Origin: Symbiodinium natans
Taxonomy: Eukaryota > Sar > Dinophyceae > Suessiales > Symbiodiniaceae
NCBI GenBank assembly: GCA_905221605.1
Contig: CAJNDS010000668.1
Location: forward strand, 1,416,814-1,480,813
DNA length: 64,000 bases
Direction: 5' to 3'
Both the position numbers and the translations under genes were made by a program. Positions within the stretch are counted from its first letter, which is position 1. Every line of letters starts with the position of its first letter. The notes below the pieces were generated by a model. The model worked only from the letters and a program-made list of their open reading frames with translations. It ran no database searches and was not told the origin of the DNA. Positions 38,758 through 50,377 of the stretch are shown piece after piece.

Positions 38758-39997
38758 CTGTTCAGGACATGTGGTTGAAGAGCTTCGGTCCTCCTTTCTT
38801 GTTTCTCACCTAGTTTCTAAAAATGATCGCTACCTTCTTATGTCTCCCGGATCCCCCCCCCCACCTAATGGCAGCAGTCGAGGGCAATGGAACCCGAGCA
38901 AAATCTTCAGCCGTTTAAGAGCTCACTCGGAAGACCGTCACGAAAAGGGTGAGGCTCAGGGTGCAACCGGGTGCCTGTCTCGGTGCACCCTTGCTCCCCG
39001 TCAGCCCCTGGAATTGGACCTCAGCTGCTGCGAAGCAGCGCCCACAAAAAACTCATGGCTTCAAAGGCCTCCCAACCAAGGTTTAGGGTTTAGGGTTTAG
39101 GGTTTAGGGTTGAGGGTTTAGGGTTTAGGGTTTAGGGTTTAGGGCTTACAGAACACCCAGAGGGGAACTGCGGGAATCTACGGCCCCTAGCTCTTCAGGC
39201 GATCTCAAGCTTGAACAATCGCAATAGAAAACATCTCTGCTAGGACATGCTCCAACGAGGAATCTAGACCCATGATACTCTCCAGATACCCCTCAAGTCC
39301 CATATCGCTGCCGTGGGGCATCGACCTCCTCCTCAGCTCGCAACATCGGAGGCTCCTTCCATGGGAGATTGAAGTTCCTTGCTTAAAGCCGGTGGGTTAG
39401 GGCACACCGGGCCTACCCGCGCTTTTCTATTGCAGGGCTTCTCCCGACCCTCATGAGCCTTCTTTCACTTGCTGGCTGTCGAAGCTTGCAAATATTCGAA
39501 AACCAGAAGACAGGATCAGGGTTTAGGGTTGAGGGTAGCAGTAGGCGGTTCAGGGTTCGGGGCTCTCTGCTGGAAGACGAACATCTGAACCAACCACATG
39601 TGCCCAGTCCCCAACGCTGGGAGATTCGCCGTGCCGGGCAGCCAGGCTGCGACGTAAAAGCGGGGGCGCAGCATCACAAGGCAGGCACACCGGAGCAAGG
39701 AACCGCCCACAACCGAGGGAAGGTTCAGACCGGCGACGTCCAACCCAGAGAACTATCGTCCTCGCCCTCGGTATGACCGCCCACAAGCCTTGCTTTTGCG
39801 TCCTTGCTTTTTGAGTCCTACCAGGGCAGGGGAAAGCGCACCCAATTGCAGATCGGTCCGTTTGTGCCAACCAAACCAAACCCCATGTGCCCACCCCAAC
39901 TCGAGCAGATTGGCCTGCCTTAAGGGCAGCAGGCAGACAAAGTTCAGGGCTCAGAGGTTTTTTAAGCTTAGGGGTTTAGGGTTTAGGGTTAAATCCC

Positions 39998-40051
39998 CTC
40001 ATCCAGTCCTCCAGTGGCAAGGAGCCCTCAGGAGGTAATGTCATGGCGAGG
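39998..40051 (-). CDS. candidate exon (unrecognised)
   Basis: Reads LAMTLPPEGSLPLEDWMR after acceptor CACAGCAG|. The donor side merges into CCCTAAA repeat. Confidence 0.45.
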
Positions 40052-41444
40052 CTGCTGTGCACGTGCGCCAAGCCCGAACTGTCACAAATACAGGGGGTCA
40101 AACATCGTATTTGTTCAATTCAATGCTCGAAGATGTTATGATTATATACTACATATTCTGAATCAACCTTTTTCATGCTGGACGACTGGGCCGTCTCAAC
40201 CCTTCAATGCGCCCTAGACGCTAGGACCGTCGACACGGGTTGAGAAAGGAAGCATGCACACAGCAACCAAAGCACACGGGAATGAATGCGATAGATCCTT
40301 CATTCCTGATGTCAAAATGTCCTAACAGCCCAACCCCACAAACCTCAACCACAAGCCGTTTTACCCCGAGCCCCTCGAAACCACCGGCCGGGCTCCGCGT
40401 GGGCCTTTTTGTCATCTGCTTCGGTGCGTTTTTTCGGCGCTCGCGCGCACGCTGTTCGTGCTAGCAGAGCGCCACGGCGTAGGATTCGAGTCCGGGGGGG
40501 GAGGCTGATTTTTTCCAGGCGCGGGACTTTGTGGCCGAGGGCCGAACGTCGAGCTTGTCAGATTTACAGGGTGTCTACGGCTGGGAGCCCCCCCTTGTAT
40601 CTACAGAACCCTCAACCCTAAACCTAGAGGGCTTAGGCATTCTTAGGGATGGGTGACGAGTAAGGGGTGGCCTTGAACATTCTGGGACTCTTTCTGTGGC
40701 TCTTGATAGACGGGGAGCATGTGTCCCTAAGTTGTGTGGGAGAACTGTAGACAATAGAATGATGCCCCAAGCTCCCCGAAGCCGAAACACTGTTGGCGGG
40801 ACTACCACCAGGGCCACAGCCTCTTTAGGGTTTAGGGTTTAGGGTTTAGGGTTTCGGGTTTAGGGAATTCTCATCCCCCCCATCCCGAATTCGATTCTTG
40901 GCGAACTACGAAAGCAAAACCCTCCCAAGATGCCGCTTTAGGCATTCTACCTTTGACCGGCCCAGGGGTTTAGGAACGTTGAAGCCTGCTTTGCTGTTTG
41001 GGATTTAGGGGAGTTGGGGATTTTGGATCTTCGGGCTTCCTAGTGCTTTTAGGGTGCTGATGCCACTCGGAATCCCGCTCCCCCATTCGCCTTAAAGGTG
41101 TGGTTCCCGGTCGCTAGAAGCTTTTAGGGTCATAAGCAAGGCAACTGTATAACTTCTTGGTTGCCCTCATACAACCCTAAACCCGTACCCCACTCATAAC
41201 TACGCAGGAACAGGGCCTCGTTGGGGGCGCCAGGCTACAAACCCCAAACACTAAACACAAGCACCCCTAGGACGGTCAAGTTTAAACAGTCACCATAACA
41301 GTCACCGCAGAAGCTTCATGCGCAGTTGGGCTTGTGTGTAGGGTTTAGGGTTTTTGGGTGTGGGGTTTGGTGTCTATGGGGTCTGAGAGCAACTCTGCTA
41401 CAACGACTGTTATTTTGGTGAGACATCGGATCCAGCCTTGGGAC

Positions 41445-41490
41445 CTCTTGGAGGCCCCGAATCCGAATCGAAGGTCGGAGAGGAAAAGGT
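41445..41490 (-). CDS. candidate SHIPPO exon (FGFGASKR)
   Basis: Reads LFLSDLRFGFGASKR, ending AAGAG|GTCCC. The FGxS-R ending resembles the second half of a SHIPPO repeat. Left boundary of the coding piece unclear. Confidence 0.4.
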
Positions 41491-44400
41491 GACTCGGGAC
41501 GGTTCTTTTTGGGCTCAGGCGTGGACCTTCCTGCGAACCCTAGACCAAAAAACCCTAAAGCCCTAAAACCCTAAAACCATAAGGCGGTCCTTCAAAGCGG
41601 CTGCCCCCGATGTCTGGGCCTCAAAGCAGGATCAGAGACTCCGCAGGACCCTGATATGCACGCTCCAATGCCGAGGCGAGGGCGGTAGCCCCCAGCTTTC
41701 TAACCTCGAGAGTTGTGAGACGCTGCATTTAGGCTGGCACTGCAGGCTAACCTGTGGCAGACTCTCGGAGTTTCGGGTTTGAAAGTAGAGGAGGGGGGGG
41801 GCATTGGGCATCGTTCACAGGAGATTCCTAGACCATAAACCGTAAACCCGAAACTCTGAACCTTAAACCCCAAACCTTAAAACCGTAAAACCTCCAAAAA
41901 AACCCTCGACGAAGCGGCCAAAGGATGAATAGTGCCCGCCGTGCGCTCCTCGGCTGAGCGACGCCGAGGGGGTTGGGGTGGGGTTGGGGATTCCAGGATT
42001 TGGGGTTTAGGGTCTAGGGTTTAGGGTTCAGGGTTCAGGGCCTTCAGGGTTCAGGGCCTTCAGGGTTCAGGGTCTTAAGGTGCGGGCCGAGGGGTAAAAC
42101 CTCTCAAGCACTGGACTCCCTAAGTTTCCAAGCTGCAAGACTCCGAGTCGAACTCCAAACCCTGCGGGCTGGGGTCCTCAACCCTAAACCCTAGACCCTA
42201 GACCTTAGACCCTAAACCCTAAACCCTAAACCCTAAACCTAACCCCTCAACCCAAAACCCAAAACCCAAAACCCTAGACCCCCTCCACTCGTGAAACCTT
42301 GCGGTTGAGCTGCCTGGGCCGGGCATGGGGACCGGTCTCGAGCCAGCATGACGTCCCTTCCTGGAAGAGAGGAGGCGTCTGCGGGCAAGGAGCTATGAGG
42401 ATGTAGAACCCTGGGGTTACTAGTTTAGGGTTTAGGATTTAGGGCTAGGGTTTAGGGTTTAGGGTTTGGGGTTTAGGGTTTAGGGCTTCGGGCTTGCAGT
42501 TTGAGGGGTAGAACACAAAGTGTGCCCCAAGCGCAGCTCAGCTGCAGCGTCGCCCCGGGAGCCTGGCCCACCTCGCCGGCTGCTGGGTTTGGGTCTCGGG
42601 CTTAGGGCTTAGGGCTTAGGGTTTAGGGTTTAGGGTTTAGCGTTTAGCGTTTAGGGTTCAGGGTTCAGGGTTTAGGGTTTAGGCTTTAGGGTTTAGGGTT
42701 TAGGGTTTAGGAATTAGAGTTTAGGGTTCAGGAAAATAGTGACCCCCAACAGAGATTCCCTAACAGCAGGATCCCAACAAGCTAAGGACCCCAACAAGGT
42801 ACCCCCAATCTGGGAAAAACCCCCAATTCGGTGTGTGCTACAGTTGAGGGCCTTAGGGTTTTAGGTTTTTGGGGGGTTTAGGGCTTTGGGCTTTAGGGAT
42901 TTTAGGGTTTTAGGGTTTAGGGGGTTCAGGGGTTTATGGGGCTTAGGGTTTAAGGGTTTAGGGTTTTCCCATAGCATCCTGCTTGGTGGATCTGTGGAGC
43001 AGGAATCCTGCCATGAAAAACCTTACCCTCACTTCGAACAACCTGTGTTGGGGAACTTGCACCCTGACGGCCCCTAAACCCTACACAAGTCCTAAGCCTT
43101 AAACCCTAAACCCTAAACCCTAAACCCTGAACCTTCAGGGCCTACCCCAAAAGCCGCCAACACTTCCTGGGTATCCTGGCCGTGGAGGACACCATGTAGG
43201 CCCCAGGGCCGGGTGTGGCAAGCTGGCCAGTGCTGGCGTTGTCCGGGCCTCGGCTCGGCACCCTTTCCTTAGGGTTTAGGGATTTGGGGTTTAGGGTTTA
43301 GGGTTTTGGGTTTAAGGTTTAGGGTTTGAGGGTTTGAGGGTTTGAAGGACGAGGAATTGGGGGCTGAGGGCCCAGGGCCTACCTGACCCCAAACACGAAA
43401 CTGCACTGCTGCCTGGGAACTGAAGTTGCAAGAATATGAAATACGTGTACAGGTCATAGCTAGAGACCCTAAACCCTGAACCCTAAACCATCAGTCTGCA
43501 AAGTGCCTGAACCCCAAAACCTACCCTAAACCCTAAAGTTCGAAAACGTAGAGGCCTTGCATGCGTTTCTGCTTTTCGGAGCTTAGGGCTTCAAGGGCTG
43601 GAACCTCTAGGTTATGGAGTACGAGAAGCCCCTAACCCCTTAACTCCTAAACTCCCAAACTCCTAAACTCCAAAACCCTAAACGCCGAAACGCCTAAACC
43701 CGACCCCTAAACCCTCCAAACTCCGAAACTCCTAAACTCCTAAACCCTAAACTCCGAAACTCAGAAACTCCGAAACTCCAAAAGGCCACCAGCGCAGCCG
43801 GGGCGCGGCCGGAGGTGCCGAAGCGCCAGGACGGCGTCTTGCTGCCCACCATGTCGCTCTGGTTCGGGGGTTCAGGCACTGAGGGTTTAGGCCTTAAGGT
43901 TTAAGGTTTTGGGGTTTTTGGGGTTTTGGGGTTTTGGGGTTTAGGGTCTAGGGTTTCGGGTTTAGGGTTCAGGGTTTAGGGTTTAGGGTTTAGGGTTTAG
44001 GGTTCCGGCACTTTGCAGACTGATGGTTTAGGGCTTAGGGTTTAGGGCTTAGGGTTTAGGAAGACTTGTGAGCCACCACTTCTCAACCCTGAAAAACCCT
44101 CGCCCTCACAACCCTGAGGGGAAGCCCGAGACCTGTTCAAAACCGGCTGCTTGTTGCGGCATGGCTCCATGGGATTTCGGATGTGCATCCACTGGAAGTA
44201 GGTGCCACATTCTATGGTAACATTGTTCTACTGTATTCTTTGCTGCGCAAGGGCACCATAAATATCAGGCTCCGGTCTAAAATGGTGAACTGCCAAATCA
44301 AACCCGAATTTAGGGAACACTGACGCCCCAAACCCCGAAACCCCACAACCCTAGACTCCAAACCCCCAAACCCCAAAACCCACCCCAACACCCCCCAAAA

Positions 44401-47400
44401 AACAAGCTAAAAACCCAAACCCCAAAACCCTAAACCCCAAACCCCAACTCCTAAACCCTAAGCCCTAAACCCCAAACCCCAAACCCCAAGCCCTACGAAC
44501 ATGGCAGGCCTGCGAGTAGTCGCCAGGCCCCGGGTAGACCTTGGCCTCCCCCGCGTCCTCGGCAAGTTGACTTGGGGGCGCCAGGGAGCGGCTGTGCCAG
44601 GTTAGCCCTCGGGCTTGGGGCCGAGGTCGTAAGGCTGGGGGTTCAGGGTTGAGGATTTAGGGCTTTGTTGGTTTAAGAGCTCTGAAGGGTCATGGGCGCA
44701 TAAGGCTTTGCGTAAAGGAGAATGGGTAAGTAGGCCAACTGCCGCTAGCACCTTCGTTACAGTTAGGCGACCCCAATGCAGACGGTTGGATCCTTGGAGC
44801 ATAAAGACTGCAAAGGGCCCATTTCGGGCTTGAGGATCTGGGAGCTTGTTGGGGTTGAGAGGCCTTTGGCATCGGGAGAAGGCCTTAAATCCTCTGCGTG
44901 GCGAGGCTCAAACTTCTTGCCTGCCGAGTACTGGGGCGACTTCTTGCCGAGCAGCGCCTGAAAAAAAGTTCTCTGGTTGATGAAAAAAAGCACCTTTCGA
45001 GGCCCATTCAAACAAACCCTAGAACCCCGCTACCCTAGAAGCCTAAACCCTAAACCCTAAACCCTAAACCCTAAACCCTAAACCCTAAACCCTAAACCCT
45101 AAACCCTAAACCCTAAACCTCTCCTGCTATATATATATATATATATATATATTTAAATGTTAAACCCCTTCGTGGATTTGGGCACAAACCTTCGTGGATT
45201 TGGGCACAAACCTTCGTGGAGTTAGGCAAGGTACGGGGTTTGACGGCCTCGAGGGGCCAGGGTTCAGGTTTTTCACTGGTTTTGACCCCGTACCTTGCCT
45301 AAATCCACGAAGGTTTGTGCCTAAATCCACGAAGGTTTTGTGGTTTTTGGCCCCCCGTACCTTGCCTAAATCCACGAAGGCCATTAACATTATAATGTTA
45401 AACCCCTTCGTGGATTTGGGCACAAACCTTCGTGGATTTGGGCACAAACCTTCGTGGATTTGGGCACAAACCTTCGTGGATTTGGGCACAGACCTTCGTG
45501 GATTTAGGCAAGGTACGGGGTTCGACGGCCTCGAGGGGCCAGGGTTCAGGTTTTTCACTGGCGTCGTGTGGGCACCAACCTTCGTGGATTTAGGCACAAA
45601 CCTTCGTGGATTTAGGCAAGGTACGGGGTCAAAACAAGTGAAAAACCTGAACCATGGCCCCCCGACGCCAGTGAAAAACCTGAACCCTGGCCCCTCGAGG
45701 CCGTGAAAATCGTGGATTGGCCTCGAGGCCCTAGGGTTCAGGTTTTTCACTGGCATCGGGGCCCAGGGTTCAGGTTTTTCACTTTTGTGCCCCGAGGCCC
45801 CAGGGTTCAGGTTTTTCACTGGCGTCGGGGGCCCAGGGTTCAGGTTTATCACTGGTTTTGTGCTTGTTGGGACCCGGTACCTTGCCCTAAATCCACGGGT
45901 TTCACGGCCTCCAGGCCCTAGGGTTCAGGTTTTTCACTGGCGTCGGGGCCCCAGGGTTCAGGTTTTTCACTGGTTTTGTGCTCTGAGGCCCCAGGGTTCA
46001 GGCACTCAGGGTTCAGGTTTTTCACTGGTTTTGTGCCCGTTGGGGTCGGGGCCCTAGCGTTTAGGATTTTCACGGGCGGGGGCGTGCCTAAAACCACGAG
46101 TGTGCTTAACATTTAAATTATTATAAGTAGGAGAGGGTTTAGGATTTTCAGGGGGTCGGGGCCCCAGGGTTTAGGATTTTCACAGGGTCGGGGCACTAGG
46201 GTTTAGGATTTTCACGGGCGGGGGCGTGCCTAAAACCACGAGAGGTGATTTTTCGAGTTTTATGTCTAGGCAATCTGCAACGACTGCCATCTTGAGTCTT
46301 TTGAAGGGCCTTAGGGGCCTCCAAAACAGGCGCGGTCATTCGGGAACTTATTCTTGGGAGCCATCTTGAGTCTTTTGAAGGGCCTTAGGGGCCTCCAAAA
46401 CAGGCGCGGTCATTCGGGAACTTATTCTTGGGAGCCATCTTGAGTCTTTTGAAGGGCCTTAGGGGCCTCCAAAACGGGCACGGTCATTCGGGAACTTATT
46501 CTTGGGAGCCATCTTGAGTTTTTTGAAGGGCCTTTGGGGCCTCCAAAACAGGCGCGGTCATTCGGGAACTTATTCTTGGGAGCCATCTTGAGTCTTCTGA
46601 AGGGCCTTAGGGGCCTCCAGAAAACGTATGGGGAAGAAGGAGGTTGGATATTTTTCCTAATGGTGTGGGACCGAATGGGCGGGTGGGTATTCCCCTGTGG
46701 CCTTGAAAGCTGCTCAACTAGTGAATGCTTGGACCAGAGATGCTGAACCCTAAACCCTAAACCCTAAACCCTAAACCCCAAACCCTAAACCCTAAACCCT
46801 AAACCCAAAACCCTAAACCCAAAGCCTCGATCTCGTAGTCCCCTGGGCCCGGCGTGTCCGCGAGGCCGTTGGCGCCCACGGCGCCCACGGCGCCCCCGGC
46901 GCCGGCAGCGCCGGCGCCGGCGCCGGGTCCCGCGCCGGCGGTTGGTGTGGCGCCGGTGCCGGAGCCGGGCTTCTCACGCCTGCCGTTGGAGCTCTTGGGT
47001 GCATCGGGGTGGGAGGGGGGGGAAGGGGTAGGGCTTAGGGGATAGTGGGCTTAGAGTCCAGGCTTCGGGGTAAGTCTGCGAGGCTCTTGAGGTTTCGCAA
47101 GCATAAACTTGATCCAAACCTCCCGCATCCAGCCCAGAACTCTGAAACCCCCAAAGCCCAAAACTTCGAACCATGGAGTCCCTCAACCCTCAACCCTCAA
47201 CCCTAACCCTAAACCCTAAACCCTCAACCCTCAACCCTGAACCCTAAACTGGACTCCTCGGGGTGATGGTCCACTTCGAGGCGGTCGCGCCAGCTTCCTG
47301 GGAGTCGCCGGAACCCCTGAGGCCTCAAGATCCCTGAGCCCTTACAGGCCCTAAACCCAAAACTGGTTTAGGGTTTCGGGTTTAGGTTTAGGGCTTAGGG

Positions 47401-48132
47401 TTTAGAGTTTAGGGTTTCGGGTTTAGGGTTTAGGCTTTAGGCTTAGGCCTTAGGGCAAGTGTGATCCGTCAACTCCGCCAAGCCCTCAAGCCCAGCGAGA
47501 CAAGCACTGCAATCCTTGGCCAGCTCGTAGGCACCCGGTCCGGGAATCTTCTGCTTCCCCATACCTTGGCCACGGGGGGCGTGGGGGGAGCGAGTTGAGG
47601 GCTTCCTGGCTCCAAGATCAGGGAATTTTCTGGGTTCAAGCAGGGGGGGTTTTTGGGGTTCTACGAACCGCACAGTTGGGGACTTACCTCAAGCCCTCAA
47701 CCACCCAAAACCCAAAACCCGAAACCCCCTTAAACCTCCAAAACCCGAAACCCCCTTAAACTTTACCTGAATCCCTAGCACTCCAAGCTGGGTCTTTCTC
47801 CGCGAAACCTGACAAGAAGCGGCAACAACTAGGGGCTTCCGCCTTTTTGGGGGGAGGAGGTTGAGGTTTAGGTAGGCTGTAGGGAGGTTCCCCTTCACGG
47901 GAGCATACAATGCTTGTGGCACTAAACCCTACACCCTACATCTTGGGATGTTCCCCCGTTTACTAAGAGTCCTTAATAAGGATTATAGTACCCCCCCTCT
48001 TTTAATCACTATTAAGGACTGTTAGACTGTTAGTTCCCAAAACCCTCAACCCCAAAAGCAGCGTCCCAACCTTCCCCCAAAATCAGCTGGCGGGCTATCC
48101 CGGCTCGAGAGACCAAAGGAGAAGATGGGGCC
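41445..48132 (-). CDS. SHIPPO/STPGR-repeat protein gene (composite of exons below)
   Basis: Exons in this span carry sperm-tail PG-rich (SHIPPO) repeats: PGPGAY-type cores at 47.5, 46.8, 44.5, 43.2 and 42.3 kb, alternating with W/F-FG-x-R type second halves at 48.1, 47.3, 43.8 and 41.4 kb. Proteins of this family (ODF3/CIMAP, STPG and protist relatives) are mostly associated with axonemal or other stable microtubules, so a flagellar role is likely for a biflagellate alga. Junctions 47,250 to 46,993, 46,826 to 44,957, 44,510 to 43,858, 43,790 to 43,267 and 43,176 to 42,360 are reading-phase compatible. The total gene extent is unknown; further exons may lie on either side. Confidence 0.65.
42298..42360 (-). 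CDS. SHIPPO exon (PMPGPGSSTAR)
   Basis: Reads KGRHAGSRPVPMPGPGSSTA. Acceptor CTCTTCCAG|, donor AAG|GTTTCACG. Phase 2 in, matching the exon before. Confidence 0.62.
43176..43267 (-). CDS. SHIPPO exon (ATPGPGAYMV)
   Basis: Reads ERVPSRGPDNASTGQLATPG then PGAYMVSSTA. The acceptor is CCCTAAACCCTAAG|, so the telomere-like repeat forms the whole 3' end of the intron. GA-type donor GGCCAG|GATACC. Phase 0 in, 2 out, fitting both neighbours. Confidence 0.7.
43790..43858 (-). CDS. SHIPPO exon (KTPSWRFGTSGR)
   Basis: Reads SDMVGSKTPSWRFGTSGRAP then AAL, exactly 23 codons. SWRFGTSGR is a typical second-half SHIPPO motif. Acceptor CGAACCAG|, donor GCTG|GTGGCC. Confidence 0.75.
44133..44191 (-). CDS. candidate exon (unrecognised)
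   Basis: Reads WMHIRNPMEPCRNKQPVLN with acceptor CTACTTCCAG| and donor AACAG|GTCTCG. Good splice sites, but its outgoing phase does not fit the next SHIPPO exon, so it may be alternative or miscalled. Confidence 0.45.
44510..44591 (-). CDS. SHIPPO exon (VYPGPGDYSQ)
   Basis: Reads RSLAPPSQLAEDAGEAKVYP then GPGDYSQ. Acceptor CTGGCACAG|, GC-type donor TCGCAG|GCCTGC. Confidence 0.72.
44892..44957 (-). CDS. SHIPPO-like exon (KKSPQYSAGKKF)
   Basis: Reads ALLGKKSPQYSAGKKFEPRH then AE after the strong acceptor CTTTTTTTCAG|. P-Q-Y with following KKF resembles degenerate SHIPPO repeats. The donor is uncertain. Confidence 0.62.
45045..45151. repeat. CCCTAAA array followed by TA microsatellite
   Basis: Eleven CCCTAAA units, then 12 TA units at 45,128-45,151. 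Confidence 0.95.
45160..46250. repeat. complex repeat block of three interleaved units
   Basis: Unit 1, about 22 bp (CTTCGTGGATTTGGGCACAAAC), occurs in both orientations at 45,160-45,620. Unit 2 (GGTTCAGGTTTTTCACTGG plus a GGCC-rich part) recurs about a dozen times to 46,030, also inverted at 45,640-45,690. Unit 3 (TTTAGGATTTTCAC..GGGCGTGCCTAAAACCACGAG) at 46,049-46,241. Long open frames here are repeat artefacts. Confidence 0.9.
46286..46620. repeat. 74-bp tandem repeat, four full copies and one partial
   Basis: Copies start at 46,286, 46,360, 46,434, 46,508 and 46,582, differing at a few bases. Units are GCCATCTTGAGTCTTTTGAA onward. Recent tandem duplication; 74 is not a multiple of three, so not coding. 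Confidence 0.97.
46826..46993 (-). CDS. SHIPPO exon with Gly/Ala linker (DTPGPGDYEIE)
   Basis: Reads SSNGRREKPGSG, a long Gly/Ala tract encoded by GGCGCC-type repeats, then NGLADTPGPGDYEIE. 168 bp, phase 0 at both ends. GC-type donor GAG|GCTTTGGG running into TTTAGGG. Confidence 0.72.
47250..47297 (-). CDS. SHIPPO exon (SKWTITPRSP)
   Basis: Reads EAGATASKWTITPRSP, exactly 16 codons. Acceptor ACTCCCAG|. The intron begins GTTTAGGGTTCAGGG. Confidence 0.66.
47490..47550 (-). CDS. SHIPPO exon (KIPGPGAYELAK)
   Basis: Reads KIPGPGAYELAKDCSACLAG after acceptor GGAAGCAG|. PGPGAYEL is a canonical SHIPPO core. Donor not fixed; the open frame continues about 20 residues further. Confidence 0.68.
47963..48025. 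repeat. palindromic element, family P copy 1
   Basis: Arms CTAAGAGTCCTTAATAAGG and the inverse of ..TATTAAGGACTGTTAG surround a C-rich centre. Nearly the same element lies at 63,889-63,948. Confidence 0.8.
48071..48132 (-). CDS. SHIPPO-like exon (GPIFSFGLSSR)
   Basis: Reads GPIFSFGLSSRDSPPADFGG, acceptor CCGCTCAG|, donor GGAAG|GTTGGG. FSFG-x-SSR fits the second half of a SHIPPO repeat. Confidence 0.6.
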
Positions 48133-48399
48133 CTGAGCGGGTCGCAGAGCGCAACTCAGGGGGAAGGAGTGGGGGAAAGGGGAAGGGTTTAGGATTTAGG
48201 ATTTATGTGTAGGGTTTAGGGTTTAGGGCTAAGGGGTTTCGGGGTGATAGGGTGTGAGGGTTTCGACACCCTAACACACTCCATGTGGAGTGTTACGGGC
48301 TTTGTTGTCCTTTCTTTTTGGGGTTTGGGGTTGGGGCTTTGGGAAGCCTCTTGAAGGCTGGGGGGGCCATGGCACGAGTCCGAGAGGGAAGGGCTCAAA

Positions 48400-50000
48400 T
48401 TATGTAGGGATTAGGGCTTCGGGGGGTTTAGGGTTTAAGGCTTTGGGTTTCTGATCGATCCTATCACCTGCCGCCCAGTTAGGGTGTAGGCCTTAGGGTT
48501 TGTTATTTGTTTAGGGTTTAGAGATTATCTCGTAGCCCGATCGGACCTTATGACACCTCTGGAATCGATCTGGAAAGCCCCCTGCAAACCCTAAACCCAT
48601 GCACCCCGATGCCAAAACGTCCAGAGCACGGCCAATGCCCAAAGTCCTCAAACCTTGGACCGAATCTACTCAACCCCAAACCCCCGAAACCCTGAACCCC
48701 CTAATTTCAACTCCAAAACCTGCTTGGAGATGCTTTCGGAGGCATCTGTTGGCACGCCAATCCCCATCTTGAACCCCGGCCTTGGCATGGCGCGACCTGA
48801 GCCGCGGGCACGCCGTGGGGGTTGGAGAATTTGGGATCTCTTCGGGGGCTTTTGAAGCCCTATTCTGATGTGGTTTAGGGCTGGGGGGATATTCGAGGGC
48901 CTTTTAGAAGCCCTCGTCTTACATGTGGCTTAGGGTTGAGGGCTTAGGGTTTTCGAGGTTTATGGGCCGTAGGGGTTGCTGCAGGGTTCAAGGTTTGGGG
49001 CTCAGGGTTGGAGCTTCGGAGGTCAGCATCCAGGTCCCCCTTTTATAAACCCTCCTAGACAGGCGAAGCTCGGTAGGTAGCAAAGAGATTGGGTTGAGGC
49101 TTTGAGGTTAAAAGCTTTCTCAGGGGTTGAGGGTTGAGGGTCTGAGGCTCTCCTGTTGGAGGCTCTGATGTAGGCTGTAGACCCAAAATTTTGGGTTTTA
49201 GGATTTAGGTACTGCTGACTTCAGAGAAGCGATCATGCTACCCTGAATTCCATCCGAGCCGCGAGAAGTCTGGCGAGGAATCGATGTACGGATCATACCT
49301 TGTCTATGGGTCTGGTCGCTTCTCCGCATTTGCCATTCTCTATACCCCAACACGCGCCGATGAAACAGGGTTTACGGTTGAGGTTTTAGAGTGTAGGGTT
49401 TGGATCTTGTTCAAGCCTCTTGCTTGTCCAGCCTACTGGGGGAGCTCAAGGTTTGCCTTCAGCACTAGGTCGCAATCATAACTAAGCTAAAGGCCACTGG
49501 GGAGCCTAAGGTCTTTGGGCTTCAGGCTGGCTATAAAGTTCTCTAAAAGTTAGATGGAGCTTTAAATACCCTCTATTGTTCTATAGGGGTAGACTCGTGA
49601 GCTGTGTTACTAAGTAGGGCTATATGTCATACTGGGTTCTATTGAGTTGCACTTCCTGTGATATCGGACACCCTTAACAGCTTGAAGGTCCGTAGGCAAC
49701 TGCATGTAACATGCACCTTAAACCCTCATAGCCCCCACTCTTAAACTGTTTCAAGTCAGGGCCGCAACCCCACAGAGCCCAAACCCCTTAAACAAACAAA
49801 AACTAACACTGACACCCTTGTAAAGCCCTAAAGAAACTCAAAACCTCAACCCTGGAAAGCCAAACAACCCTGAAAACCCTCAACCGCCAATAGCCTTGCA
49901 ACCCATTTGTGAACCTAAGCTCAAGACCCTAAAACCCGCCAACCCCCGATAAGACTCTTAGAACCCTAAAAACACCTCGAAAACCCCAAAACCTCGTAAC
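48400..50000. other. spacer with sparse telomere-like repeats, probable intron
   Basis: A weak exon candidate (FSNPHGVPAAQ, donor CAG|GTCGCG) ends at 48,797. From 49,500 to 49,740 the sequence is unique and AT-richer; from 49,720 to 49,980 it is C/A-rich degenerate repeat. Nothing else is supported. Confidence 0.4.
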
Positions 50001-50023
50001 CCCTTTTAAAGCTAAGCCAAGAC

Positions 50024-50064
50024 TCGATCCAGGCCCCGGGGGCTGCAAGCGCGTCCTGGGCTTT
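50024..50064 (-). CDS. candidate exon (unrecognised)
   Basis: Reads KAQDALAAPGAWI. The acceptor is CCCTAAACCCTCTATCAG|, the telomere-like repeat acting as the pyrimidine-rich tract. Donor |GTCTTGG. Confidence 0.55.
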
Positions 50065-50252
50065 CTGATAGAGGGTTTAGGGTTTAGGGTTTGGGGTTTA
50101 GGGTTTGGGGTTTGAGGTTTAGGGTTTAGGGTTCAGGGTTTAGGGGGTTTGGGCAGCCGGTGTTACAGTCTTCCCTTATGGGAGGGGGGGGGGGTGGTTC
50201 TGTGTTAGGGCAGGGTCGCCTTACGCCACTTTTGGATCATCGAAGTGCGTAC

Positions 50253-50292
50253 CTTGCGTTGAGAATAAGCCCCGGCTTCGGCATTGAGGTGT
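50253..50292 (-). CDS. candidate exon (unrecognised)
   Basis: Reads LNAEAGAYSQRK and ends CGCAAG|GTACGC. Acceptor unclear. Confidence 0.4.
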
Positions 50293-50318
50293 AGGGTTTC
50301 CCTAAGTCCCAAAAAAAC

Positions 50319-50377
50319 CCGAGGTCGCAAGAAGTCCGAGGAACCCGTTCCCAGTGGAGGAGAGGCTGAACGTCCAC
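50319..50377 (-). CDS. candidate exon (unrecognised)
   Basis: Reads VDVQPLLHWERVPRTSCDL, acceptor CTGTCCTTGCAG|, donor CTCGG|GTTTTTTTGGG. Confidence 0.57.

Noticed and set aside
45160-46057. Open frames of 170-230 codons on both strands
   Set aside because: Products are translations of the interleaved repeat units and change with repeat orientation.
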